Shown here: positions 14,930-21,987 of the stretch, piece after piece | Layout of the letters: each line of letters begins with the position of its first letter | Numbering within the stretch: the stretch's first letter is position 1 | Assembly: GCA_045645165.1 (NCBI GenBank) | Contig: JAZRIF010000172.1 | Span: 1 to 31,168 of the forward strand | Origin: CAMEON01 sp045645165 | GTDB lineage: Bacteria > Bacillota > Clostridia > Oscillospirales > CAG-272 | Length of the DNA: 31,168 nt | Direction of reading: 5' to 3' | Program-made: the position numbers and the translations under genes | The notes under the pieces: generated by a model | Seen by the model: the letters and a program-made list of their open reading frames with translations, nothing else | The model's database searches: none | What the model was told of the DNA's origin: nothing

Positions 14930-16090
14930 TTATGCTTGGGTTCTTGCAACCCACTCATTCCATCGGGGATCAGCCTTGATTTCTTTCTCGACCTGATCAA
15001 AATCGGGATAGCACCAGAATGGCCAATCAAAGGGGAGTTCCTTGACGGAGCCCTCAGGAGCGTCAATACGATATTTCACAAATGACACCAGCGGTGCCGT
15101 GAGTTTATGCACTTCGCCATCCATAAGCCTTTCGTACGCTCTTTCGTGCTTCAGTGCATCATCCAGTGAAGTAAAGGCATCCTCGTGATACCCCCGCTCC
15201 CATTGTAATCTTGAAAGATAGAGATACAGCTTGGATACGAAATTATGATATGCGCCCAAGTTCCCATCGTCGCAGATCAAATCGAATATGCCGATTGCAC
15301 CCTTGACCTTCCAAATAGGCATATCGGTATTGAAATTGTTCAGGTTCACGATCAAGCCAAAAACAAGCTGCTCGGAGAATTCCTTGGCAGATTTGAGCAG
15401 GAATTCTCCGATGTATTCTGCCTCTTGTTTTCCATCGGTTGCATCGGTGAGCAGATATTCGCGGCATTTTTGCAGTTCAGGCATTCGCTCTGCATAGGAG
15501 ATCGCCTTATCGTATTCACCGATATTTCTATATAGCAACACCAGAATCGATATAGCCTTTGTCACCGTCGAGTTGTTTTCGGCATTGTCAACAAGATATT
15601 CACATATCTTGACAGACTCCGCCCAAGCGTTGTTTTTTCTGTGCTTTTCGTGATCGTGCTGAATATACCCTTCGTCATCATAGTAGAGCCTTTCTCCGTC
15701 GCGCCTCCATCCCGCCTCCGAGAGCACATCGGCCAGAGCCAGAAGTAGTCGTTCGTTCTTCGGGAATTCCGCAAGACTCTCACGAAGAATGGAGATGCAT
15801 TCGTCAAACCATTCTCCGTCAGCTCTGTATCTTAAATTGTACGCCTCTACTTTTTTGATGATGGCATCGATCTTGCTTTCTCGCGTACTATGATACCCAA
15901 ACAGCTCGTCAATACTCACCCCAAAATAATTGGCAATCGCCGGTATGATCTCCATATCGGGATAGCTACCACCCGATTCCCAGCGAGACACAGCTTGGGA
16001 GGTCACGCCCAACGCCTCTGCCAGAGCATCCTGGGTGCGCCCGTCGCGGCGGCGAAGCTCGCGGATCTTGGTTCCTAAATTCAGTTGCAT
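14930..16090 (-). CDS. XRE-family transcriptional regulator with large helical C-terminal domain
   Basis: This 386-residue protein has an N-terminal XRE/Cro-type helix-turn-helix (about residues 4-60: IRELRRRDGRTQDALAEALG, then SQAVSRWESGGSYPD). The helical C-terminal domain of roughly 300 residues has TPR-like patterns, such as IGEYDKAISYAERM and YHEDAFTSLDDAL. Such regulators often sense a ligand or peptide through the helical domain. The specific signal is not visible. The start at 16090 is chosen because AAGGAGG lies seven bases upstream, while the earlier ATG at 16108 overlaps that site. Its promoter region holds a CACCGGTG palindrome just after the -10 box, consistent with self-control. 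Base use is more AT-rich than in neighbouring genes. Confidence 0.88.
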   Translation of the reverse strand: MQLNLGTKIRELRRRDGRTQDALAEALGVTSQAVSRWESGGSYPDMEIIPAIANYFGVSIDELFGYHSTRESKIDAIIKKVEAYNLRYRADGEWFDECISILRESLAEFPKNERLLLALADVLSEAGWRRDGERLYYDDEGYIQHDHEKHRKNNAWAESVKICEYLVDNAENNSTVTKAISILVLLYRNIGEYDKAISYAERMPELQKCREYLLTDATDGKQEAEYIGEFLLKSAKEFSEQLVFGLIVNLNNFNTDMPIWKVKGAIGIFDLICDDGNLGAYHNFVSKLYLYLSRLQWERGYHEDAFTSLDDALKHERAYERLMDGEVHKLTAPLVSFVKYRIDAPEGSVKELPFDWPFWCYPDFDQVEKEIKADPRWNEWVARTQA

Positions 16091-16112
16091 ATAAGTTCCT
16101 CCTTGCAATATG

Positions 16113-16159
16113 TTTCACCGGTGTAATGTCATTATAGCATACATCATCCGAAAAAACAA
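16113..16159 (-). promoter_or_regulatory. Promoter and palindromic operator of the XRE gene
   Basis: On the minus strand TTGTTT (16154-16159), 17 bp, TATAAT (16131-16136). The palindrome TTTCACCGGTGTAA (16113-16126, core CACCGGTG) covers the expected transcription start, a typical position for an autorepressor site. A further inverted repeat, CAAATACAA/TTGTATTTG (16177-16201), lies upstream. Confidence 0.65.
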
Positions 16160-16205
16160 TTATCAAATAGTTGTTTCAAATACAACCATTGTTTGTATTT
16201 GAGCG

Positions 16206-16242
16206 CAAAAAAGACATGGCCTCATTTCAGCCATGTCTTTTC
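16206..16242 (-). terminator. Terminator of typA
   Basis: The 12-bp stem AAAAGACATGGC/GCCATGTCTTTT with a nine-base loop runs into a T stretch on the minus strand, 15 bases after the typA stop. Confidence 0.88.
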
Positions 16243-16256
16243 TCTTTCCTTGCGGA

Positions 16257-18101
16257 TTACTTCCCCTGCAAAGCTCTGCGCTTGCGCATCATTTCCTTCA
16301 TACGGGTCTCGGTGTCGAGAATGACCTTGCGAAGGCGAATGGACTTGGGAGTGACCTCGATGAGCTCATCGTCGTTGATGTACTCGATGGCCTCCTCCAG
16401 AGTGAAGATTCTGGGGGGAGTCAGGAGCAGCTTTTCATCCGCGCCGGTGGAGCGGACAGCGGTCATGTGCTTGGTCTGGCAGGGGTTGAGAGCGATGTCG
16501 TCGTTCTTGGGGTTCTCGCCCACGATCATGCCCTCGTAGACCTGGGTCTGGGGGCCGACGAACATCTGGCCGCGCTCCTGGGTCTTGTACAGACCATAGC
16601 GGGTGGTCTCGCCCGCCACGGAAGCCACCAGAGAGCCGGTGAATCGCATGACGATCTCACCACGGTAGGGCTCATAGCCGGCGAACAGGGTATTCATGAT
16701 GCCCTCGCCGTGGGTGGCGGTGAGGAATTCGGAACGGTAGCCGAAGAGGCAACGGGTGGGGATCTTGTACTCGATGCGCATACGGTTGCCCGATCCCAGA
16801 GGAGTCATGTCCAGCAGGTCGCCCTTGCGCTGAGCCAGCTTCTCCACCACGGGGCCCACGTAATCGTTGGGAACGTCCAGGGTGATGTGCTCCATAGGCT
16901 CGCACTTCTCACCGTCCATTTCCTTGTACAGCACGCGGGGATTGGAGCAGATCAGCTCAAAGCCCTCACGGCGCATGGTCTCAATGAGAATGGAGAGGTG
17001 CATCTCGCCGCGGCCTGCCACGCGGAACTCATCGGTGGTCTCGCCGTCGCTGACGCGGAGGGAGACGTCCTTGAGCAGCTCGCGGTAGAGTCTGTCGCGG
17101 ATCTGGCGGGAGGTAACGAACTTACCTTCCTTACCGGCCAAGGGAGAGTCGTTGACGGCGAAGGTCATTTCCAGCGTAGGCTCGGAGACCTTGACGAACT
17201 CCAGTGCCTCGGGGCACTCCACGGCGGTGACGGTATCGCCGATGGTGATCTCACCCGCACCCGAGAAGCAGACGATATCGCCCATGGTAGCGGTCTCAAC
17301 AGGCTTACGCACCAGTCCGTCGATCTGCATGACGGTGACGATCTTGGTCTTGCGGGGGGTAGCGCCCGAGTGGTAGTTGCAGATCATGGCTTCCTGACCC
17401 ACCTTGATGGAGCCGCGCTCGATGCGGCCGATACCGATACGACCCACGTAGTCGCTGTAGTCGATGGAGGAGACCAGGAGCTGGAGGGGGCCGTTCTCGT
17501 CGCCCTCGGGGGCGGGGATGTAGTCCACGATGGTCTCAAAGAGGGGAGTCAGATCCGATCCCATATTGTCGGGATCGAAGGAAGCAATGCCGTCACGACC
17601 CGAGCAGTAGAGCATGGGAGAATCCAGCTGCTCGTCCGAAGCGTCCAGATCGATGAGCAGCTCCAGGATCTCGTCCTCCACCTCGCCAAGGCGGGCGTCG
17701 GGCTTATCGATCTTATTGATGCAGACGATGACGCGGTGGCCCAGAGCCAAAGCCTTCTGCAGAACGAAGCGGGTCTGGGGCATGGGGCCCTCGGCGGCGT
17801 CCACCAGCAGGATAACGCCGTTGACCATCTTCAGCACGCGCTCCACCTCGCCGCCGAAGTCGGCGTGGCCGGGGGTGTCGATGATGTTGATCTTGGTGTC
17901 CTTATAGTGAACGGCGGTGTTCTTGGCCAGGATGGTAATGCCGCGCTCCTTTTCCAGGTCTCCCGAGTCCATGACACGGATGGTGGTGTCCTGATTGTCG
18001 CGGTAGATGCCGCCCTGCTTGAGCAGTCCGTCCACCAGGGTGGTCTTACCGTGGTCAACGTGGGCGATGATGGCTACGTTGCGGAGGTCGTTACGAATCA
18101 T
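16257..18101 (-). CDS. typA: Ribosome-binding GTPase TypA/BipA
   Basis: This 614-residue translational GTPase associates with the ribosome and is needed for growth under stress such as cold. The G domain shows AHVDHGKTTLVD (G1), the switch segment with GITILAKN, DTPGHADFGGEVER (G3) and NKIDKPDAR (G4). Domain II and the EF-G-like domain V follow, then the BipA-specific C-terminal domain (GQMFVGPQTQVYEGMIVGENPKNDDIALNP...). The start at 18101 has AGAAAGGAC eleven bases upstream and gives the canonical MIRNDLRNVAIIAHVDHG. An upstream in-frame ATG at 18236 would read through the hairpin repeat and is rejected. Its mRNA leader of about 140 bases contains that repeat. Confidence 0.97.
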   Translation of the reverse strand: MIRNDLRNVAIIAHVDHGKTTLVDGLLKQGGIYRDNQDTTIRVMDSGDLEKERGITILAKNTAVHYKDTKINIIDTPGHADFGGEVERVLKMVNGVILLVDAAEGPMPQTRFVLQKALALGHRVIVCINKIDKPDARLGEVEDEILELLIDLDASDEQLDSPMLYCSGRDGIASFDPDNMGSDLTPLFETIVDYIPAPEGDENGPLQLLVSSIDYSDYVGRIGIGRIERGSIKVGQEAMICNYHSGATPRKTKIVTVMQIDGLVRKPVETATMGDIVCFSGAGEITIGDTVTAVECPEALEFVKVSEPTLEMTFAVNDSPLAGKEGKFVTSRQIRDRLYRELLKDVSLRVSDGETTDEFRVAGRGEMHLSILIETMRREGFELICSNPRVLYKEMDGEKCEPMEHITLDVPNDYVGPVVEKLAQRKGDLLDMTPLGSGNRMRIEYKIPTRCLFGYRSEFLTATHGEGIMNTLFAGYEPYRGEIVMRFTGSLVASVAGETTRYGLYKTQERGQMFVGPQTQVYEGMIVGENPKNDDIALNPCQTKHMTAVRSTGADEKLLLTPPRIFTLEEAIEYINDDELIEVTPKSIRLRKVILDTETRMKEMMRKRRALQGK

Positions 18102-18117
18102 AGGTACGTCCTTTCTC

Positions 18118-18190
18118 TTGGGGCTTTGCCCCAAACCCCACTCAAACCCCTTTTTGTAAAAAGGGGTTTGAGAATCCCCAAAAACTTCAA
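18118..18190 (+). repeat. Dispersed two-hairpin repeat, copy 3 (typA leader)
   Basis: Hairpin A is TTGGGGCTTTGCCCCAA (18118-18134). Hairpin B has 15-bp perfect arms CTCAAACCCCTTTTT (18141-18155) and its complement (18158-18172). The tail AATCCCCAAAAACTTC follows. It lies between the typA promoter and its ribosome binding site, so it is transcribed in the leader. Confidence 0.8.
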
Positions 18191-18247
18191 TAAGGGGTTG
18201 GATTGGACTATGAGACAAAAGCGCACAATATTTCATTTTCCATACTT

Positions 18248-18276
18248 ATTATATCATATCAAGGGCTATTTTGAAA
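18248..18276 (-). promoter_or_regulatory. Probable promoter of typA
   Basis: On the minus strand TTTCAA (18271-18276), 17 bp, TATAAT (18248-18253). The -10 box is perfect and the -35 box weak. It lies about 145 bases before the typA start codon. Confidence 0.6.
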
Positions 18277-18376
18277 AGATGGAAAAAAACGATATTCGAC
18301 AAATGTGGGAATTTGTTTTTGTGAATGTTGACAGAAATCTATGGTATAGAAGAAAATTTACGGGGAGGTGTAAGAT

Positions 18377-18421
18377 TTGGACACAGAAAAACGGTATAGT
18401 AAATACAGGCGATGCCTGTAG
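18377..18421 (+). CDS. Possible 14-codon leader peptide
   Basis: A TTG start is preceded by GGGGAGG at an eight-base spacing, one of the best ribosome binding sites in the window. The frame encodes a short basic peptide (LDTEKRYSKYRRCL) and stops at 18421, 25 bases before the membrane protein at 18447. The last codons lie in a small hairpin ACAGGC-GAT-GCCTGT. It may be a leader peptide or a remnant of a lost gene. Translation is unproven. Confidence 0.25.
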   Translation: MDTEKRYSKYRRCL

Positions 18422-18446
18422 AATGGATTACAGGGAGAAACCTACT

Positions 18447-18923
18447 ATGTTTAAGATCTACCTGCACACGCTGGTAAGGAGCATTCGGTATGCCGCTGTT
18501 TTTTGGGGAAGCATGGTTCTTTTCGGAGCAGTTATAGTCGTTATTTCTTACTTTTTCATAGAAATTTCCGGCATTCCTACTCTCATTGTATTGGGCTCGC
18601 CCACCGTCGTGACATTTATCGTGAGTGTCGAGACCAGACAGAATTATTATGACGTTGAGCGAGCCTATCAAAAATCATACGATACCTATAAACTGCGTGT
18701 GGGTGAAGATCTGAAAAGAATATTTCACTCCAAGGAATTTTGGATCGAACTGTTGGTGTTCTGTCATCACATGACCCTCTTGTATATCGTAGCCTATCGC
18801 ATTATTTACGGAACTCCGGTGCGAAATGTGATAATCATTATCTGTTCCGTGATTCTGTTTGTTATTTTGAACGCCGCATCTTGGCTGTTGGTTCACAGAA
18901 TATATCTGAAAAATAAAATTTGA
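18447..18923 (+). CDS. Tandem-duplicated small membrane protein A
   Basis: This 158-residue protein has two transmembrane hairpins (about residues 14-58 and 105-150) around a soluble middle with the pattern YKLRVGEDLKRIFHSKEFWIE. It is a clear paralogue of the next gene: both start MFK.YL.TL..SI.YAA and end in AASWL.VH..YLK.KI. I do not recognise the family. The ribosome binding site CAGGGAG is 10 bases upstream of the ATG. The gene is noticeably more AT-rich than its neighbours and the sister gene, which suggests different age or origin. It heads the operon of sigma module 3. Confidence 0.75.
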   Translation: MFKIYLHTLVRSIRYAAVFWGSMVLFGAVIVVISYFFIEISGIPTLIVLGSPTVVTFIVSVETRQNYYDVERAYQKSYDTYKLRVGEDLKRIFHSKEFWIELLVFCHHMTLLYIVAYRIIYGTPVRNVIIIICSVILFVILNAASWLLVHRIYLKNKI

Positions 18924-18951
18924 AATCACATATGTGTGAAAGGAGACGCTC

Positions 18952-19431
18952 ATGTTCAAACTTTACCTCCGCACTCTGAAAAAGAGTATCAAATACGCAG
19001 CCATCATTTTGGGCATCTACTTCTTAGGCTCCTTTTTGCTGGTCACTCTGGCTAATTTCTTCAAAGATGTTCCTTTCGTGCAAAATCTGATCCTGCTGGG
19101 CACGCCCTCCCTCATCGCCTTTGGAGTCAGCATCAAGGTGCGCAAGAGTGACCGTGACCTCTCCAAAATTTATCGAAATGCCAGCGAGACGTTCCATCTG
19201 CGTGTGGGACATGATCTTAAGCAAATGTTTTGCAGCAAGAGTTTTCTGATGGAGATCGCAGTGTTCTGCACGTATCTGGTGATTCTGTGCATCATAGGTG
19301 GCCGCATTATTTTCAGCACCCCTGTATTCACAACCTTCATGCTGATCGGCTGCGTGGCGCTGTTCATTGTCCTGGATGCCGCGTCCTGGCTGATCGTACA
19401 TAACGCGTATTTGAAGGATAAAATCGTCTGA
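18952..19431 (+). CDS. Tandem-duplicated small membrane protein B
   Basis: This 159-residue paralogue of the preceding gene has the same four-helix topology and middle segment (FHLRVGHDLKQMFCSKSFLME). AAAGGAG lies seven bases before the ATG. It starts 28 bases after gene A and ends 27 bases before sigma factor 3, so one transcript is likely. Function is unknown. Its position suggests it takes part in, or responds to, the sigma 3 circuit, for example as an accessory membrane component. The duplication with divergence in GC content is the only further clue. Confidence 0.78.
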   Translation: MFKLYLRTLKKSIKYAAIILGIYFLGSFLLVTLANFFKDVPFVQNLILLGTPSLIAFGVSIKVRKSDRDLSKIYRNASETFHLRVGHDLKQMFCSKSFLMEIAVFCTYLVILCIIGGRIIFSTPVFTTFMLIGCVALFIVLDAASWLIVHNAYLKDKIV

Positions 19432-19458
19432 TCCACCTATTTTTCGAAAGGAGCCCTC

Positions 19459-20013
19459 ATGAAGCCCTATCTTGACGACACCGCCATTGTCGCCCTCTAC
19501 TGGCAAAGAGACGAGCGTGCCATCACCGAGACCGCCCGCCGCTACGGGAGCTACATCCACGCCATCTCGGTGCAGATACTCGAAAGCGAGCCCGATGCCG
19601 AGGAGTGTGTGAACGACACCTACCTCAAGGCCTGGAACACCATCCCGCCCCAGAAGCCCTTTTCGCTGAAGGACTACCTGGGGCGACTGGTGCGTCATCT
19701 GTCCATCGACCGCTACCGCGCCATGCGGCGGGCAAAGCGCAACGTCAACCTGACCGAGGCGCTGGACGAGCTGACCATGATCTCCCCCGAAACCGCCCAG
19801 GATAACCCCGCGCTGACCGAAGCACTCAACGGCTTTTTGGGTAGCCTGGATCCCACCGACCGCAACCTGTTTTTAGGGCGGTACTGGTACTTCTACGAGG
19901 TATCCGATCTGGCGCGTGCCTACGGCATGACCGCAAGCACCGTCTACGTCAAGCTCCACCGTATGCGGGAGAGACTACGCAAGCACCTCACCGAAAGGGG
20001 GTTCAAGGTATGA
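19459..20013 (+). CDS. ECF-like RNA polymerase sigma factor (module 3)
   Basis: This 184-residue paralogue of the other three sigma factors has region 2 with DAEECVNDTYLKAWNTIPP and region 4 with LFLGRYWYFYEVSDLARAYG and VYVKLHRMRERLRKHL. It departs from modules 1 and 2 at the N terminus (ALYWQRDERAITETARRYG) and in the linker (EALDELTMISPETAQ). The start has AAAGGAG seven bases upstream. The stop overlaps the next gene through ATGA at 20010. It has no promoter-like 12-mer of the module 1/2 type just upstream and appears to be transcribed from before the membrane protein pair. Confidence 0.9.
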   Translation: MKPYLDDTAIVALYWQRDERAITETARRYGSYIHAISVQILESEPDAEECVNDTYLKAWNTIPPQKPFSLKDYLGRLVRHLSIDRYRAMRRAKRNVNLTEALDELTMISPETAQDNPALTEALNGFLGSLDPTDRNLFLGRYWYFYEVSDLARAYGMTASTVYVKLHRMRERLRKHLTERGFKV

Positions 20014-21170
20014 AAGAGCCCAATACCACCCTGGCCTATGCTCTGGGTCATATCGACGCCGCCTACATTGCCGACGCAGAGCTTCCCGAGCTGACGGCGG
20101 CGGCCTCCTGCCCCTGCCGTGTCCGCCAGGAGCGAAACCTTCCCCGATTCCGGGAAAGCGGCTGGTTTGCGGCGGCAGTCAGCGCCATTGTGGCCTTCAG
20201 CGTCCTGGCCTTCATTGTGATGGCGGGACAGAGAGATCCCGTTGGCTCGCCGGCCGGCACCCATGCCCCCTTCCCCGCTGTCACCGAATCCGAGCCGGCA
20301 GAGATCGAGACCGACGAGCCCATCCCGCCTTACACCAAAGGGCTGGAATACCGCGAGTTGTCCCCAACACGGGTAGAGGTAGTGGGAATCGGAACCGCCA
20401 CCGATACAACCGTCATCCACATCCCGCCCCAAGATGAACAAGGACGCGAGGTTGGGGGTATCGACGTCGGCGCGTTCGCCGGGAACACAGAAATCACGGA
20501 AGTGATCTTTTCCCGTGTCTCGTCTCTGGGTTCATTTACGATAGAACCCTCAGCCTTTGAAAACTGTACGTCCTTGCGGCGGGTTCGGGTATGCAACAAG
20601 AATACAAAGGTCATTTTCTTCCCGACTTGTTTCAACGGCTGCCGCAGTCTGTCCGAGTTGGATTTTCACCCTGAAATCGAACAAATTTATTTGACAGCCG
20701 CCATCATGGAAGGTACCCCCTGGTTAGAGGCACAAACCGAGGACTTCGTGATCTTCCGCGGCGTTTTGCTGAAATATCAGGGAGCCGGCACAGATGTGAT
20801 CCTGCCGGATACCGTACGCTCTATCGGAAGCGGCGCCTTTGAGGGCTGTCACACCGTGACCTCGGTAACGGCTACAGAGAACTCCCCTTTGAGGGAATTG
20901 GGCTCCCGGGCGTTTACGGGCGCCGACTCGCTGAAAACGGTGGATCTTCCGAATTTGGAGCTCCTGGAAGGCACCGCATTTGACGGTTGTCCCGCCCTGG
21001 AAACCGTTTCTCTTCCCTCATCTGTTCTGCACCTTTTACCCGACCCGCCCGACAATTCCGCCGTTTTCCTGTACGCAGGCACGCGGAAGGACTGGGAAAA
21101 GATCACCTTCTATAACGACGATTCCAAGGCAAAATGGGAGGCGCGGGTCATATTTCAGAACGAATCATAA
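20010..21170 (+). CDS. Membrane protein with short leucine-rich ectodomain (module 3)
   Basis: This 386-residue partner of sigma 3 has an N-terminal cytoplasmic part (1-50) with the related helix YALGHIDAAYIADAEL, then RFRESGW and one transmembrane segment (about 51-72, ending IVMAGQR). The outer part starts with a short Thr/Glu/Pro spacer and then BspA-like leucine-rich repeats of lower regularity than in module 2 (for example SIGSGAFEGCHTVTSV and ELGSRAFTGADSLKTV). It keeps the GT..DWEKITF tail also seen at the end of the module 2 protein (GTLADWESMK). A cytoplasmic CPC is present but no full zinc anti-sigma motif. The ATG has AAAGGGGG eight bases upstream inside the sigma gene. A sensor/anti-sigma role is inferred. 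Confidence 0.82.
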   Translation: MKEPNTTLAYALGHIDAAYIADAELPELTAAASCPCRVRQERNLPRFRESGWFAAAVSAIVAFSVLAFIVMAGQRDPVGSPAGTHAPFPAVTESEPAEIETDEPIPPYTKGLEYRELSPTRVEVVGIGTATDTTVIHIPPQDEQGREVGGIDVGAFAGNTEITEVIFSRVSSLGSFTIEPSAFENCTSLRRVRVCNKNTKVIFFPTCFNGCRSLSELDFHPEIEQIYLTAAIMEGTPWLEAQTEDFVIFRGVLLKYQGAGTDVILPDTVRSIGSGAFEGCHTVTSVTATENSPLRELGSRAFTGADSLKTVDLPNLELLEGTAFDGCPALETVSLPSSVLHLLPDPPDNSAVFLYAGTRKDWEKITFYNDDSKAKWEARVIFQNES

Positions 21171-21174
21171 TTTT

Positions 21175-21206
21175 GATGCCGCACCGCGTGTGCGGCATCT
21201 TTTTTA
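21175..21206 (+). terminator. Terminator of sigma operon 3
   Basis: A perfect 10-bp stem GATGCCGCAC/GTGCGGCATC with a five-base loop is followed by TTTTTT-A, four bases after the stop codon. Confidence 0.95.
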
Positions 21207-21215
21207 TTTCCGCCC

Positions 21216-21244
21216 TTGACTTCCGGCCTCAATTGTGCTATAAT
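21216..21244 (+). promoter_or_regulatory. Sigma-A promoter of the HAD-lipoprotein operon
   Basis: TTGACT (21216-21221), 17 bp, TATAAT (21239-21244), immediately after the terminator of sigma operon 3 and 33 bases before the HAD start. Confidence 0.92.
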
Positions 21245-21276
21245 AAATTGAATATGCTTCAAAAAAGGAGCTGCTT

Positions 21277-21957
21277 ATGAGCAAAATCAAGCTGGTTATT
21301 TTCGACCTGGACGGCACCGCCGCCGACACAATGGAGGGCATTGTGGAAGCCCTCAACCGCACCATGAAGGAGTGTGGCTATCCTACCCACACCCGCGAGA
21401 GCGTGTTGCAGTTCGTCAACTACCACACCCGCCGCTATATCGAGGAGGCTCTGCCCGAGGACGCCCGCACCGATGCCGAGATCGACCGTGTGCTGGCCAT
21501 CTACACCCGCCACTATCAGGACACCTACACCCTCACCACCCCCTTCGAGGGCATGGCCGATCTGTTTGCCAAGCTGAATGAGCGGTGTCTTGTGGCCATG
21601 AATTCCAACAAGCAGGACAGCTTTGTCAAGGCGCTGGCCGAGCAGTTGTTTGCTCCCAACACCTTTATTGCCGCCGAGGGCTACCGCCCCGACCGTCCTT
21701 CCAAGCCCGATCCCACCATGGCCTACGCCATCATGGATATGGCATCCGAGCGACTGGGCGAGACCATCACCCCCGATGAGTGCGTGTACGTGGGAGACAG
21801 CGACGTGGACTACCATACCGCAAGAAATGCGGGCATGCATCCCGTCAGCGTGTCCTGGGGCTACCGCTCCCATGAGTTCCTGAAAGCCCTTGGGGATCAG
21901 CCCGTGGCCGCCACCATGGACGAGCTGTGGGAAGCGCTGACCGCGTTGGATCTTTGA
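21277..21957 (+). CDS. HAD-superfamily phosphatase, phosphoglycolate phosphatase-like
   Basis: This 226-residue cytoplasmic HAD hydrolase dephosphorylates a small molecule through an aspartyl-phosphate. Motif I is FDLDGTAADT near residue 10, where most relatives have DGTL(V/A)DS. A helical cap follows (about 15-80). Motif II is AMNSNK, motif III the lysine in PSKPDPT, and motif IV VYVGDSDVDYHTARNAG, all intact. Layout and length fit the Gph/PGP-like subgroup, but the true substrate cannot be read from sequence. AAAAGGAG lies seven bases before the ATG and a strong promoter just upstream. The lipoprotein gene follows after 30 bases. Confidence 0.9.
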   Translation: MSKIKLVIFDLDGTAADTMEGIVEALNRTMKECGYPTHTRESVLQFVNYHTRRYIEEALPEDARTDAEIDRVLAIYTRHYQDTYTLTTPFEGMADLFAKLNERCLVAMNSNKQDSFVKALAEQLFAPNTFIAAEGYRPDRPSKPDPTMAYAIMDMASERLGETITPDECVYVGDSDVDYHTARNAGMHPVSVSWGYRSHEFLKALGDQPVAATMDELWEALTALDL

Positions 21958-21987
21958 ATCACAAGATATAGGATAGGAGAAATGCAC

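Noticed and set aside
18328..18350. Sigma-A promoter TTGACA...TATAGA before the duplicated membrane genes
   Set aside because: The spacer is only 11 bp, too short for a sigma-A promoter. The true promoter of operon 3 was not identified.
16233..18446. Long plus-strand open frame opposite typA
   Set aside because: It is antisense to a clear TypA/BipA gene, its product is low-complexity Gly/Val/Leu/His-rich sequence, and it has no ribosome binding site. Only the last 158 codons of that frame (from 18447) form a real gene.
18447..19431. Tandem small membrane genes as a toxin-antitoxin pair
   Set aside because: Both are paralogous four-helix proteins of about 158 residues. Toxin-antitoxin pairs normally have unlike partners, and nothing else supports it.
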